A stretch of DNA of 64,000 nucleotides. It comes from Heliopora coerulea. Its lineage: Eukaryota; Cnidaria; Anthozoa; Scleralcyonacea; Helioporidae. Location: the NCBI GenBank assembly GCA_030142905.1, contig JASJOG010000100.1, forward strand, positions 372,001 to 436,000. The letters run 5' to 3'. Shown one piece after another: positions 52,501 to 61,700 of the stretch (position 1 is the first letter of the stretch; each line of letters starts with the position of its first letter). The notes under the pieces are model-generated. The model worked only from the letters and a program-made list of their open reading frames with translations. It was not told the DNA's origin and made no database searches. The position numbers and the translations under genes were made by a program.

Positions 52501-54251
52501 CATAGTGGTAGACATTGCAGTATAGCAATATTAGAATTCTGGACAACACAATCAACTCTATCCATGAAAAAAATTTCAGATATTCTTAACCAACTGTACC
52601 AAAATGACACGTAACAGTGAATGAGTCATAAAACCACGATACCTTATAAATTGTTAACAGGATACTTGAAATTTAACGCCCACCCCGATAACTCGAACCC
52701 CCGCTAGCTCGAACTATTGTCCTTGGTAGTTCGAGTTAGCAAGGTTCTACTGTAAATCCTATGATATACAAGGTTTTGCCAGACGCATATTACTGTTTCT
52801 GTACCAAAAGTCAAGAGTCAGTTCTATCCGCTCTCAACCTGAAGACCTAATTTAGCAAAAGCAAAGATATAGAACTAATGTAGGGAAAATAATTTCGTTA
52901 TTAAGACGGCTGATTTCATCTCTGTTCCATTTTAATAGTAGAACCTGCATAATCTCAATATGCCATCGTTATGTATTCTCTACTATAACTTGTAGTGTCA
53001 CAAACGTTCCTGATTATTGTGTAGCTAGAAGTATTTTTACCTTTTTTCCGATATTGCTTTTTGTAACCAGCAGTATTAATTTTTAATGTTCAAGTTTATA
53101 TTTTGTGAATAAAGTCGTTATTTTTATATATACTAACACTGAACGATAAAAAAATAGAAACCTTAGAATCCATAAGATTACAGTGTATAAGTGACACTTT
53201 TTCGATGTTAACTTACATCATTATCTGGTCCAATAAGATAAGTGAGTTAAATGTCGCCGCTTATAAACTGAAATCTTATCAGTTTTGCGATTTCTAACTT
53301 TTTAACCTTCAATTTATCATCATCTTTATCTTCATTATTATTATCATTATTGTAATAATTATTATTACTATCATTATTATCGTTGTTATCGTTGTTATCG
53401 TTGTTATCGCTGTTATCGTTGTTATCGCTGTTATCGTTGTTATCGCTGTTATCGCTGTTATCGTTATTATCATTATTATTATCATCATTAATGTTGCTGG
53501 AAGTCTGTGGGCTGCCTTATATGCACGTTTGAGTGAAACACAGAGTCTTTGTATCTTTTTTTATCAGACCATTAATTACTTGTTATTTAATTTTTAGTCG
53601 CCAAGTTGTTGAATAAAGGTTATTATTATTATCATCATCATCATACTTACTATCATCATTATTATTATTATGATTATTATTACCATTATCATTATCATTA
53701 ATATTATCATTGTCTTTATAATTTTCATTATCATTATTATTATAATCAGTAGTAGTAGCATCAGCAGCGGAATAGCAATAGCGGTGACTGTTGCTATCAC
53801 AAAAACTCTAATTTCGCTGGAACTCTGTGCAAAAGGCCCAGAAGGCCACGTAATTTTTCCACCGAGTTAAAAGTATATTTAATTTATTATGTGGCATAGC
53901 TGCTTTGTAGTTTTCATCCTAATGTATGGTAAATAGTGTACGTAAAATCGAATCACTTCGATCTGCATTTAAATCCGTGAATAACTTTATCGGAGACAAA
54001 CAACTTCATCGCGACCATGTCTTACCTGGAGAACTTTTTGTCAGTTTGTAAGCCCTGCCTATGAACCAGTAATATCGGAGGGAAACAGCACTAAGCCCTC
54101 TCACGAGACCAAGTCATATGATAACTGTCCATAACTGCTAATCATCTCATGCGTTTTGTGATATGTATTTTTTTAGCTAAAAGCTGAGAGGGCCCAAGCG
54201 AAAGCTAGGACGCAAAAAAATCTTAAACAGCTCCAGTCCAAGAAACGTTAA
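34458..54251 (+). CDS. FAM221A: FAM221A orthologue, complete six-exon gene
   Basis: The exons are 34458-34534, 34790-34963, 47124-47382, 48393-48567, 51712-51848 and 54177-54251. The spliced CDS is 897 nt (298 residues, the length I recall for the human protein), and all five junctions are GT/AG with matching phases. The protein starts with a short variable part and [20 protein letters not shown]. It continues with [20 protein letters not shown], then the Cys/His-rich core ([40 protein letters not shown]). Next come [27 protein letters not shown] and a basic helical end (FEKRYQER...). FAM221 proteins are conserved but functionally uncharacterised; the Cys/His spacing suggests metal binding, which is my inference. 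Intron 2 is 12.16 kb and hosts a LINE and a palindrome. I see no disabling mutation. Confidence 0.92.
34790..34963 (+). CDS. FAM221A: FAM221A exon 2
   Basis: The acceptor AATGAAG was chosen because it completes Arg26 and gives the conserved [20 protein letters not shown]. It lacks a strong pyrimidine tract close by. It ends at CFCKH plus two bases of an Arg codon, donor GTACTG. Confidence 0.88.
36977..37798. repeat. 822-bp palindromic element, 350-bp arms
   Basis: Arms about 36977-37337 and 37442-37798 are inverted copies with only scattered differences, starting TGCATATTCCCAATTTG and mirrored at the right end. The spacer is about 104 bp. A GC-rich block (GGAGCCCGGGGGAGTATAAAG) stands out in each arm. 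No ORF is shared by both arms, so it is a foldback-type element or a recent inverted duplication. Confidence 0.85.
38070..38650. mobile_element. MITE, inverse copy of the 8075-8630 element
   Basis: The reverse complement aligns with 8075-8630: TTAAGTCGCATCAACTAGAAA, GGATTATCTGGGTC, CCGAAACCCTAACTTAACCG and ACATCTCATCATTTAGTGAGG appear in the same order. Non-coding. The internal GGGTTCGAGCC word resembles a B box. Confidence 0.65.
38885..39051. mobile_element. Partial copy of the 10993-11182 MITE
   Basis: Same strand and order as 10993-11182: CCATCCTGGTTTATGTAATAAACTC, GGCAGTCTATG, GTCAGTTAAACTCATACTCC and AAAATCGCACGTG. The left end is truncated or diverged. Confidence 0.65.
39354..41083 (+). 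pseudogene. LINE ORF1 with SGNH-hydrolase-like domain (one stop, one frameshift)
   Basis: From [10 protein letters not shown], a block ([40 protein letters not shown]) matches ORF1 of the minus-strand LINE. A TGA interrupts the frame at 39873, and the frame shifts near an A7 run at about 40003-40010. The second part (to 41083) has a Lys/Arg-rich middle and an SGNH-like domain: LVLGDSLI (block I), [11 protein letters not shown] (block III) and GSGIHLG (block V, Ser where Asp is usual). Such domains in LINE ORF1 proteins are proposed to act on membranes or lipids. Confidence 0.75.
41163..43997 (+). CDS. LINE ORF2: APE endonuclease plus reverse transcriptase
   Basis: The frame is open from just after the TAA at 41160 to the stop at 43997, about 944 codons. 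There is no ATG before the conserved [11 protein letters not shown], so initiation must use a non-ATG codon, re-initiation after ORF1, or a lost ATG. The endonuclease shows [15 protein letters not shown] and ISDHSLVY. The reverse transcriptase shows [53 protein letters not shown] and [11 protein letters not shown]. The C-terminus has [15 protein letters not shown] and [11 protein letters not shown]. All catalytic boxes look intact. Confidence 0.88.
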   Translation, partial: QVNTPINCTLNKLKGFKLAHLNVASVPKHLDELKTLMVKKPVDILSINETRLDATICNNAINIPGYALFRKDRSRTGGGVCLYIRDVFNVIDRARDVPFNLEAVCIEITKPKSKPFLVTTVYRLPISGSDFMDLFETYLLKLDKDDKELIVTGDFNCDLSLSILQPHSNRFIEILNLFQLEQVITDPTRVTSSHANLLDIIATNRPYKLLNSAVLHIGISDHSLVYACFKIAVPKQNPKFIESRTFKHYNQDLFNQDLQNMLNKQNWSSQDPNYLWENFKEVFILVSEIYAPIRFHKVRSECVLWMTHSLIQEMNHHDYLKKRAVASKSESLHNLYKKQRNRVNCLIKNAKKKFCLESINLNKENSREMWKNINLIIGRKGRSSKTTTISSIKQNNMTNIVTTEKDIAESLNEYFTEIGPSISKKLDRTNAQYLDYITPAECEFNFSYITCETVLYTINGIKSKKAAWPDNISVKLLKDSANVTVPFLTTIFNLSLNYGIFPNDWKNARFSPIYKSGEKDECDNYRPISILSVVSKLFEKLVYKQVYSYLENNELLTPLQSGFRKGNSTSTSLLNTTNTWLVNMDQGLINRVIFLDLKKAFDTADHEILIKKLELYGIKGNSLRWFISYLSDRTQVCKVGTTTSSKKYIKTGVPQGSNLGPLLFILYVNHLPNCLSNSIPALFADDTNVTTSGPSVEDIRRKLNNELDNLHQWLLANRLSLNVNKTEYMLIGSRYRLTHISTDPEISVGSQKISRVKGTKTLGVLIDENITWKNHIEATCKKISRAIGMMKLVKNVISNESLERLYKTLVLPHFDYCSLVWDNCSNSLKDRLQKLQNKAGRIISGDRYDMSATSTRLKLGWKDLQSRRDEQMLSFVQKIISGRSNLDNLSHLFSIARRDCYDLRSNDNMLLLPKPNTNAMKKSFKYRAAVIWNVQSLEDKIYEL
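44685..44928. mobile_element. Harbinger-like MITE
   Basis: 244 bp with ends AGCCTGGTTT...AAACCAGGCT and TTA on both sides (44682-44684 and 44929-44931). The interior is GATCG-rich and palindromic (ACGATCG, CGATCAC). Confidence 0.75.
45517..45615. repeat. CTAACGCCAGA dispersed repeat
   Basis: GTACTCTGGCTAACGCCAGA, CAAGACGATTTCACTCGTCC and ...AAAGGGTTAATG form a block also found at 55722-55790 and 56455-56531. It is a non-coding dispersed family. Confidence 0.55.
46034..46178. mobile_element. Small MITE with AAATTTTATCGCG ends
   Basis: The left end CTGTTTCCCACTAGGCAAAT is mirrored by GGCAAATTTTATCGCG in reverse at the right (CGCGATAAAATTTGCC...GGAAAACAG). About 145 bp, non-coding. Confidence 0.65.
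47124..47382 (+). CDS. FAM221A: FAM221A exon 3 (Cys/His-rich core)
   Basis: The acceptor is ACCAAAG, and the first base completes the Arg codon. It encodes [20 protein letters not shown], the CRVSACRC and CKHFAEDH motifs, [11 protein letters not shown] and [13 protein letters not shown]. The donor is GTACCG in phase 0. Confidence 0.92.
47497..47753. repeat. (CATA)n / (CTTA)n microsatellite
   Basis: About 257 bp of CATA units with interspersed CTTACATA variants in FAM221A intron 3. It creates a spurious His-Thr-Tyr-Ile ORF. Confidence 0.95.
48213..48352. repeat. (TATG)n microsatellite
   Basis: About 140 bp of TATG/TACG units in the same intron as the 47497 array and on the complementary motif, only 40 bp before exon 4. 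Confidence 0.95.
48393..48567 (+). CDS. FAM221A: FAM221A exon 4
   Basis: The acceptor is ATTTATTTCCAG. It encodes [34 protein letters not shown] and LDDSGSGAP, ending one base into a Gly codon before GTATTC. It contains the most conserved segment of the family. Confidence 0.92.
49525..50574. mobile_element. TA-type MITE with CCATAGAAT/CCGTAGAAT ends, host of a nested hAT
   Basis: The left end CCATAGAATTTCAAAGTAGC is mirrored at the right by GCTACTTTCGGAGATTCTACGG. The AAGTAGCGG/CCGCTGCTTTCG word recurs inside each end. Removing the hAT insertion leaves about 690 bp. TA precedes the left end. Confidence 0.6.
49938..50289. mobile_element. hAT-type MITE with 8-bp target duplication
   Basis: 352 bp starting CAGTGACGAAGCTCACCATA and ending with its inverse (GCTTAGCTTCGCCACTG). 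AGTACGAC is present exactly on both sides (49930-49937 and 50290-50297). An 8-bp duplication plus CAGTG ends is diagnostic of hAT elements. The preserved duplication suggests a fairly recent insertion. Confidence 0.88.
51712..51848 (+). CDS. FAM221A: FAM221A exon 5
   Basis: The acceptor is TTCAATAG. Two bases complete the Gly codon, followed by [20 protein letters not shown], then [17 protein letters not shown]. The donor is GTAAGA in phase 0. Confidence 0.92.
51969..52752. mobile_element. pogo/Tigger-type element remnant
   Basis: The ends CCGTAGAACCTCGCTAACTCG and CGAGTTAGCAAGGTTCTACTG are inverted, with TA on both flanks (51967-51968 and 52753-52754). Repeated GAACTC...CTCGAA sub-repeats mark both ends. 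The interior has a 90-codon ORF with no recognisable transposase motif. Confidence 0.75.
53317..53489. repeat. TTATTATCA / TTGTTATCG minisatellite
   Basis: Trinucleotide ATT/ATC runs grade into a 9-bp TTGTTATCG / CTGTTATCG array in FAM221A intron 5. A second block is at 53612-53762. Confidence 0.85.
53612..53762. repeat. ATT/ATC microsatellite block
   Basis: Imperfect TTATTATCATCA-type repeats separated from 53317-53489 by about 120 bp of unique sequence. Confidence 0.85.
54177..54251 (+). CDS. FAM221A: FAM221A exon 6 (terminal)
   Basis: The acceptor is ATTTTTTTAG. It encodes [20 protein letters not shown] and SKKR, then TAA. It is a basic, helix-prone tail continuing the YQER helix of exon 5. 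Confidence 0.9.
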   Translation, partial: LKAERAQAKARTQKNLKQLQSKKR

Positions 54252-54419
54252 CGAAGAAAGAGTTCGTGTGGGAAATTTTAACTCGCTACTAGATTACATT
54301 ATGATTATATTTGTGGCAAGGTTAATCAGAAATGTGTCGCTGTAGATATTCCAGTTTCTTTCAAGTTTATCTACTGTAACAGTAACGGCGGAGCGGAATT
54401 TCGAGTAGGGTGGTCTCGA

Positions 54420-54425
54420 AATAAA
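54420..54425 (+). promoter_or_regulatory. Candidate poly(A) signal of FAM221A
   Basis: AATAAA 169 bp after the stop codon. Another AATAAA lies near 55094. Confidence 0.5.
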
Positions 54426-57400
54426 AATACAGCATTTTGCATTCTTCGCGGGGAACTTCACAACTAGCGTTCTAAAACGTAGTTGTTTTAACGTTATATT
54501 TGGAAAAAGTGGGGGTCAACATCCTCCGGTCCCCCAGCTCAGACTTCCCGGTCGTAACTGTGAACTATATTGCAACTCCGGGTTTGATATAATTCTGGGA
54601 CACCTCGTTTATTTTGTTCAGTTGCCAGTCGCCATCCTGCTTACTCTGAGTTTCATCAGGTAAATTTTATACCGACCACCAACGTTAGGTTTCTTACGTT
54701 ATCAAATCCAAGACATAATTACTGTTGTTAGAATCTGTAGTCAGGTTGTTATGACAACAAGGAGAAGACTATGAAGTTTGAAATAATTTCATAAGTTACT
54801 TGAGGATTATTGTTAAACCAAGAAAATTCAGTTTTAAGTCTCAGTGGCATTTTCAGCTGGGCTAAACAATGGGGAAACTCCTCAAATGTCCTAAGTTTAG
54901 TGTAACAACGGTCCACTCTTCCTTGTCACACTCGGTCATCCAAGCTGCCTTTCCTACCAAAAACGTCTTTTCTTCAGTTCCATGTAATAACGTTAACATG
55001 TCATTGAATGTAGAAGCTTGGTGGTAATAAGTCAACATTGCTTGAAAACTGCCTGATGAAATTCTATATAAACAAGACGACAGCTTGCAGTTGAATAAAA
55101 TTATCTTGTAGCTTTCCGCGAGTTAAAATTAGATGACACGCAAACGTTCGTCGAACTCAAACCGTCAGAAAATGCTCTTCAAACCATCCGGGTCGATCAT
55201 CGTTAATGAATAGTATAATTCAACTACATTCCTAACGACGATTTGGCATTACGGCATTCTGTGTTTATCGCTTAGGCAGCACTCATTTGTAATCAAGTTA
55301 ACTAGTTGCTCGGTAGCTAAAGCATCTAACCGTCATAAAAACTTCCAGGTTGGATCCCCGTTCGCAAATGCCGCGTATTGTTTAACTCGACTCCAAGTTT
55401 GCACATACTAAATTCTTACTAACCGACACTGTGGTCTGTAACGGAAAGTATTTGCCTGAGGTTTCCGTGCAGACCTAGCGACGAAAGAGCGATATCTGTA
55501 CGAACACACCCGAAGGCAAATGCTTTCCAGTGCGGACGTTGATAAGGAATTTATTATATGGCTTTTGACTGGTTTTCTTTTCCATTTTTAACCGGGTTAT
55601 CGTCGTCAGACTGAGCTTAGCCATATAATAATATTAATGGTCCATTTATATTAAAATTTTTGAATATATGTTCCGAAGCAAAGTTTTAACTCTCTCTCGA
55701 TAGGATCAGTCTTCTATAATTTTACTCTAGCTAACGTCAGAAGATTTTTGCCGTTAAGAGAATTAGACATCTTGCCGAGAAAGAGATTAAAATATCTTGC
55801 TTAAGGATCATTGTTGGAAAGCCTGCTTCTGATAATGCATTCATGCAGGAACTCATTATGTGGATAAACTTTTGTTGTTCAAAATGCAATATTTATTTTA
55901 AATCAGTGAACTGTATTGGATCCTGATTTTCTGGTCAAGCACTGGCAAGCTTGATGCCAAACTCACTTGAGCTAGATCTTAAACGGCTAATCACGGTAAA
56001 AAATTCCAAATACTAAACATATAACAAACGTTATAAGTTGCCAATATTATTGAAAAAGAATAATTATAGTGAATAGTGGAGAAGGTTGCGAGATTTTGAG
56101 GACTTCATTCTTCGTATTTGATCACGGTCACCAAAACATAAAAGTCGACATTTTATGCGACTATCTTTGAATGCTACTTATGTTGTAATTTAACTACTTC
56201 TTGATGTTTAGATAACTTTTAATAATATTGTATTGTTACTGACTGATATTGGTTACAATTATTATTTTTAATGTTATAATTATAATAATACAACGTCCAT
56301 AAAAAACACAACCGTAGAATTTTTGCAACTTACACAAAAGTGACATCTCATGCATGTTTTGAAAGATCTGTTTGAGAGCGATATTATCATAGTTCATCCC
56401 TTTGCCATTTGCACCCAGCTCGCTATCGTGTAACACTTTCCCGACTGACGACGAGCTCTAGTATTTTTCTCTGTCTAACGCCAGACGATTTTGCTCGTCA
56501 AGGGGAGAATTCCAATTGCGAAAGAGTTAATTTCTAAAACAAGATAATTTGTTTTCTCTCATATGCCGACCATTACGAATCTGGCAGCTCATTGGTAACG
56601 CTTTTTGTTTTTCATTCAATAACTTTTGCAATGCTAGAACGAAATTTAAATAAGCTGTCTATTTTTGCGAAATTTCAGTTTGTTACTATATAACAATACA
56701 ATATAACTTGTCCGTATACTTGGTTTCAGTCAATAATACTTTGACAACCATGAATTCCTTTGCACTTCGAGTACGTGTGCGTGACAAATTTTGCTAGTTG
56801 CTCAAGGAATTGGGAAATCTTCGCTTTCTCGAATAAGTGTACCCCATAAATCACATGACGGAAGTTATGGAGAAAATAGGTATAGATTATTTTGAGGCAA
56901 CAAGGGGATATGTCTTATCTTCATGTCTTTTGTGTCATATCTTCATATCTTCTTTGTGTCTTATATGTCATATCTTCATACCTACCAAAAGATTAGCTGA
57001 AACGAAAAGTCTGTTTCGGATGTTTTACAAAGAAGCAAGGACTGCTTCATGAATGGCCAGTAATAAAAGGAATCTAAGGTAGACGATAACTTTTCCAAAG
57101 CTAAGTCATGTGCTATCAATTTAAGCAGCTGCTCAGTTGTATTTACGTTCTAGTCAATTGTAGTACGTGTTTATAGGACTTGTTAAAATGTGTGTTGTCG
57201 AAGTGTTCTTGGTTCCTTATTTATTTTTTTTAAATTAGAAGGAAGATAAGGATTGGAGCGAGGAATATCACAGTGAAATATTAGAAGGGAATATGATTTC
57301 ATTGTTATACAATTGTTATCCTTCATTGTTAATGGCCCCGCATTCCCCATTTACTGACAGAAAGTGCCACCAGCCTTTTAGACATAATTGACAGGGGCTA

Positions 57401-57621
57401 TTGAATGTATTCGCCCCAAAAGAACAAAGGAAACCGAGCCATGTGGAATATAAATGCGGGAAAATTACAAGACAAAGGACCCTTTCTCTTAAAGGCACAG
57501 GCAGTAGAAGGGAGTCAAAGGCATCAGCCCCTGTGCTTCCTTTTCGGCGATTATAGCACTTCAAAGTGATAATTTGACTTGAGGAAAGTTAGTGAATTTT
57601 CCCATTGCCTCAGGAAGATTT
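54426..57621. other. Intergenic stretch with dispersed repeats
   Basis: It contains a small inverted repeat (about 55438-55535, GGAAAGTATTTGCCTGAGG mirrored by GGCAAATGCTTTCC) and two CTAACGCCAGA-family blocks (55722-55790 and 56455-56531). No gene is supported. Confidence 0.4.
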
Positions 57622-57897
57622 GTAATAGTCCTTCGGGCTAACGACCTTGGAACCTCCAGAAATCTCTCCTTGCCGGCTAAGAAATTTATAATCGCTACTT
57701 TTCCTCAAATCGTTGTATTACTTACGATAATTTGAAAAGATATTCATTTAAAATTCATTGCAACAGTCCCTCGGGCTAACGACCTTGGGACCTCCACAAA
57801 TCTTTCCTTGCCAGCGAGGAAATTTATAATTGCTACTTTTCCTCAAATCATGGTATTACTTACAATAATTTGAAGAGATGCTCATTTTAAATTCATT
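57622..57897. repeat. Tandem duplication, two 138-bp units
   Basis: Units begin GTAATAGTCCTTCGGGCTAA (57622) and GCAACAGTCCCTCGGGCTAA (57760) and stay alignable through AATTTATAAT(C/T)GCTACTTTTCC. About ten percent divergence by eye. Non-coding. Confidence 0.85.
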
Positions 57898-57963
57898 GTA
57901 ACACTGTTTTACTGATTTTAGGTGGTCATATACCTTATTTTCATAATACAAAAAACTGAATAA

Positions 57964-58083
57964 GGCCCAGTTCAAACGTCGAACTTTTCATGTGCCGAAT
58001 CAAATGCAAATCAGTTTAAATAAAGGATTTTGCTCATTAACATTAGATTCGGCATATGAAAAGTTCAACGTTTAAACTGTCCC
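57964..58083. mobile_element. 120-bp Harbinger-like MITE
   Basis: Inverted ends of about 38 bp (CAGTTCAAACGTCGAACTTT mirrored by AAAGTTCAACGTTTAAACTG) with TAA on each flank (57961-57963 and 58084-58086). Confidence 0.75.
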
Positions 58084-58271
58084 TAACACTAGTTCGAAAG
58101 TAGACATCGAAGGACTGTGGATGTCATTCTTCGTTGTGGTTACCAGCCTTTAAAATAAGTTAAAATCATTTTTTGCCTATATTATATTGGAAATTGAAGT
58201 AGGGTCGAGTGTTGGCCTGGCTGTGTTAAGATAGTGAAAGAACTAGGATTTGCGAAAAGAGGGGCCTCAAA

Positions 58272-58735
58272 CTAAAAGTCTTCTAAGGTTTTGAGATGGC
58301 TATGTTGGACCAACATAAGACTTTTATCAAAATCTATGATTTTAAAATTTAGATTGTAGCACGTACTTAAAGTGTTATCGATGCCAAACACTGCATGACC
58401 ATGTGAAAGTCCAAAAGGTTCTAAGCGAGTCTCTACTACGTTTATTTTCGTAGCATAGTCGCCAGTTATAAAGCAGATATCGCGTGAAGAATGAAGGACG
58501 AGTGTGTTAACTTGACATCTGACTTTGTCACCACCGGCATCGACAATGTAGTGTTTGTACCCTTTTTAGAAACATCCATATGGGACGTCTGCAATTCGTA
58601 AGAATGTTTCAAAAACAAGAAAATAAGTCGCATCAGTATACAGCCTCTGTCATACAGAACGACGAAGTTTTTCTGCTGAGATATCCCGTGTATTATCGTG
58701 AAATTTAAGAGCTGTGGCATCTTTAACAGCTTATG
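58272..58735 (-). pseudogene. Unrecognised decayed coding sequence
   Basis: In one minus-strand frame the translation looks protein-like for about 155 codons: ALKFHDNTRDISAEKLRRSV, a TGA (58652), LYTDATYFLVFETFLRIADV, a TAA (58568), then 97 open codons (YKHYIVDAGGDKVRCQVNTL, ICFITGDYATKINVVETRLE, PFGLSHGHAVFGID). It ends at TAG 58274-58272. Composition is balanced rather than low-complexity. I do not recognise the family. It could be an exon of a dead gene or a fragment of a transposon protein. No ATG opens the last 97 codons. Confidence 0.4.
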
Positions 58736-58739
58736 AGGG

Positions 58740-61700
58740 GGGATCCAGGCCTCTTAAACCCCTCCCCTAGTACGGCCAATGCAAGATGCGACCAAAAAAA
58801 ATGCAAGAAAGTTCCGTTTATTCAATTATTTCAATCACAAACTGTTAGTACATTGTGAATTACGATTGTGAAGAGTATGATATTCCATTAGTCCTGTTGT
58901 AAGGTAAAAGAAGAGTAAAATGTAAGTGCGGCAGAAATTGGAATACGCGTAAACCGTAGAATAAATGTGTAACGATTATAATAACTGAAGTGTTTGCTAG
59001 ATTAATATAATCTGAAGTTGTTTGTATAAAGTCAGGTAATCTCTTACCATATCAATGATTTGTGGAATATTTTACCGGGAATCTATAATTTGAAATGTTA
59101 AAAATTGAGTTTCTAACTTGATTGAAATTTTTGTTAATTACAAGGGAAACTTGAAAAAGCTCGTACGAAATTTTCAATGTGCTTTTAGAATTTTCTCAAG
59201 TTCCTGTTTTCCTGTCGTAATTTTATAAGTTAATAGTCTCTAATGTGTTGTGCAGTTCACTACTTCTGTGCTGTGCGCTGCAATTGTTTATTAAAGATGA
59301 TCTGCTGAGACAATGTACAGACGAGAAAGTTAGGGAGTTATAACAGTAAGCCAGGACCCGGAACAAGACCCAATGTCCGCATTTTTTGCTTTTGCTTACA
59401 GTTTTAATCACTTGACACTACACGTACCTTTAGCCCCGAAGTGGTGAACTTGCGAGGAAATTAACCGAAATTGCAGCCGATTTAAATTGTTTTTAGCATT
59501 TATGTCTTGGATACCATTAAGTAATAATATAGCTTCGTGTATTTAGTGATTTAATGTAGCTTTGTAGATCTGATTTTATTGTTAAGTCCTTTAGACCATC
59601 AGTTCCGTTACCCCCGAGAAGTTTTCCGTGATACATCTATTTCAAGCTTGCAGTTTGGCAAGGACAAACGTGAAAAACAAGTTGTACTACTTTCCATTCC
59701 TTGACGACTGCACTTTCTTAAATCATGCATTGTAAAAACAAGTATAGTATTTCAAAAACGTTCATAAGACTGCTTCGAATTATCTTTTTCATTTTATCTG
59801 AAACGATACATGGTACGAATCCTTATATATGAAAACGGGATTTATTAGATGTAAGTGAAAGCTAATTTTAATTTCATTTGAATTGTTTTGCAACAAGCCT
59901 GGTGTCAGAGAACCCGAAAAAGGTAGTTCTTAATTGGGCAAGTTCTTTTATTTTCCGTACTTTGCCGTCTTGCATGTCAATTCCTGCTTAATTTTGACCT
60001 TTTAAGTTTATTCTAGGATTGCACGCCTTTACAAACAAGTACGAGCACTTGAAATACACCAAAAAAATGTCATTCCCTATAACTATCCAATTGTAGAAAG
60101 GTATGACGTGGGCGCACCTTCTAGTCGACGAAAAGAAAGGGAGTAACTTTCTCATCACAACTCCACCCAAGCCTAATCAATCAAGGGCACAAGAAAACAC
60201 GAGTCGAACCTCAAGGACAACGTAGTACAATAACATTTATTGACAAAATCACGAAATAATCTATAATTCCTTGAGTATCGTTCACGCCATTCTTGTTATA
60301 CAAATCACTTGACAAAGAGCATTTCCATGTCTTCTGGACCAGGCTAGCCCTTTCGACACAGTGCTTAATCTAGTTAACGAAAAACGTTGATCAACTGACG
60401 TGAATGGATTGTTTAATAGAAAGAACGAGAAGATCGCGAGTTTAGGGAATGGTTTACATGAGGCTGGTCAGCATTTGTATTCGATTGAAATCCGAACATG
60501 CTTGAAATATTAAGTTTTGATCCATTCATGTTGACTATTCCTTCGTTGTTTAAGTAAAGCATGTGAAGTAGATTGAGAAATTAATGACTAATTTAATTTA
60601 ATGACAAATTAATGAATAATTTCTCATTAATGAAAAATTAATGAGAATTCGACATGCCGGACTGACTTAACTTTTGAAGACAGAAGAAATCCACATGCTT
60701 TCTCAGAGCGGATGCAAAAAGACCCATAGAATGACTATTTTACTTGACGCCGTAAAATTTTAAAAAACTTTGTTTATATGTTGCAACTTGTTTTAGACCG
60801 GGACTCACGCTACAACATTGCACCCAATATTGCTTTAAATGCTTAATGATATATACTAGACAAGAATACTTCAAGAATACAAAAGTTGGAAAAAAAATAC
60901 CCTGTTATACTGTAGGTCAGTTAAAGCCCAATCTTAAACTCATCCTGACCTTATCTTTAAATTAATTCTTAACCAAAGTCTAATCCTGATGTTTCACACT
61001 TTCAGTAAACTTTGCTTAACGTGGTTGAGTAACTGCTGAAACATCGCGAGCAGTGTTCGTTCATATGTGTACTAACATTAAATCCCTAAATAACCTTAGG
61101 ACAGGACAGGCAGATTGTTTTAATTAGCAAGCAGTCATATCTTCACAAGCTCAGCGTACGTAAACCGTGAATACTTCGACTGTTCCAAGTTGATCTGAAA
61201 ATATAATGCCAAACACAGTTTACCAAAAATACTGAGCGCAAAATAGTGGAGCATTTTAGGTGAAAAAGAAAATGTTTGCCAGAAGAATGAGATAATCCAC
61301 AAATATTCGATGATTGAGGCAGGTTGTAGGAAGGTCGTAAAAGCATATGAAAGGTATAGAAAGGTTTTAGCTATGAATATCTAAAAATATTTCTATAAGT
61401 AGGGGAGATTTCGATCGAATTAATGGACAGCCAGCGGATGTAGGACATCAGTAAAGGTAATTTGTAAACATTACATTAATTTGTAGACACCAGTAAAGGT
61501 AGTTTGTGACATTCTAAAGGAACAGGTCAGGGCTATTCTCAACCCATCCTAATGCCTTAGGACCACAGGACAATATGGCCGTAATTAGATTTCGTTCCAT
61601 TGTATGGGCGTTCCTAAGACCTTACAAGGCTTAACTGGAAAATTTCTTTGAAGTTGTGTCCCTGACACTTCGGTACTGCAACCCTGAAAATTTTTCGATT

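Noticed and set aside
52345..52614. ORF inside the pogo-type element
   Set aside because: No helix-turn-helix or DDE-type motif seen; not supported as a transposase.
53594..53870. Ile/Met-rich ORFs on both strands
   Set aside because: Products of the ATT/ATC microsatellite.
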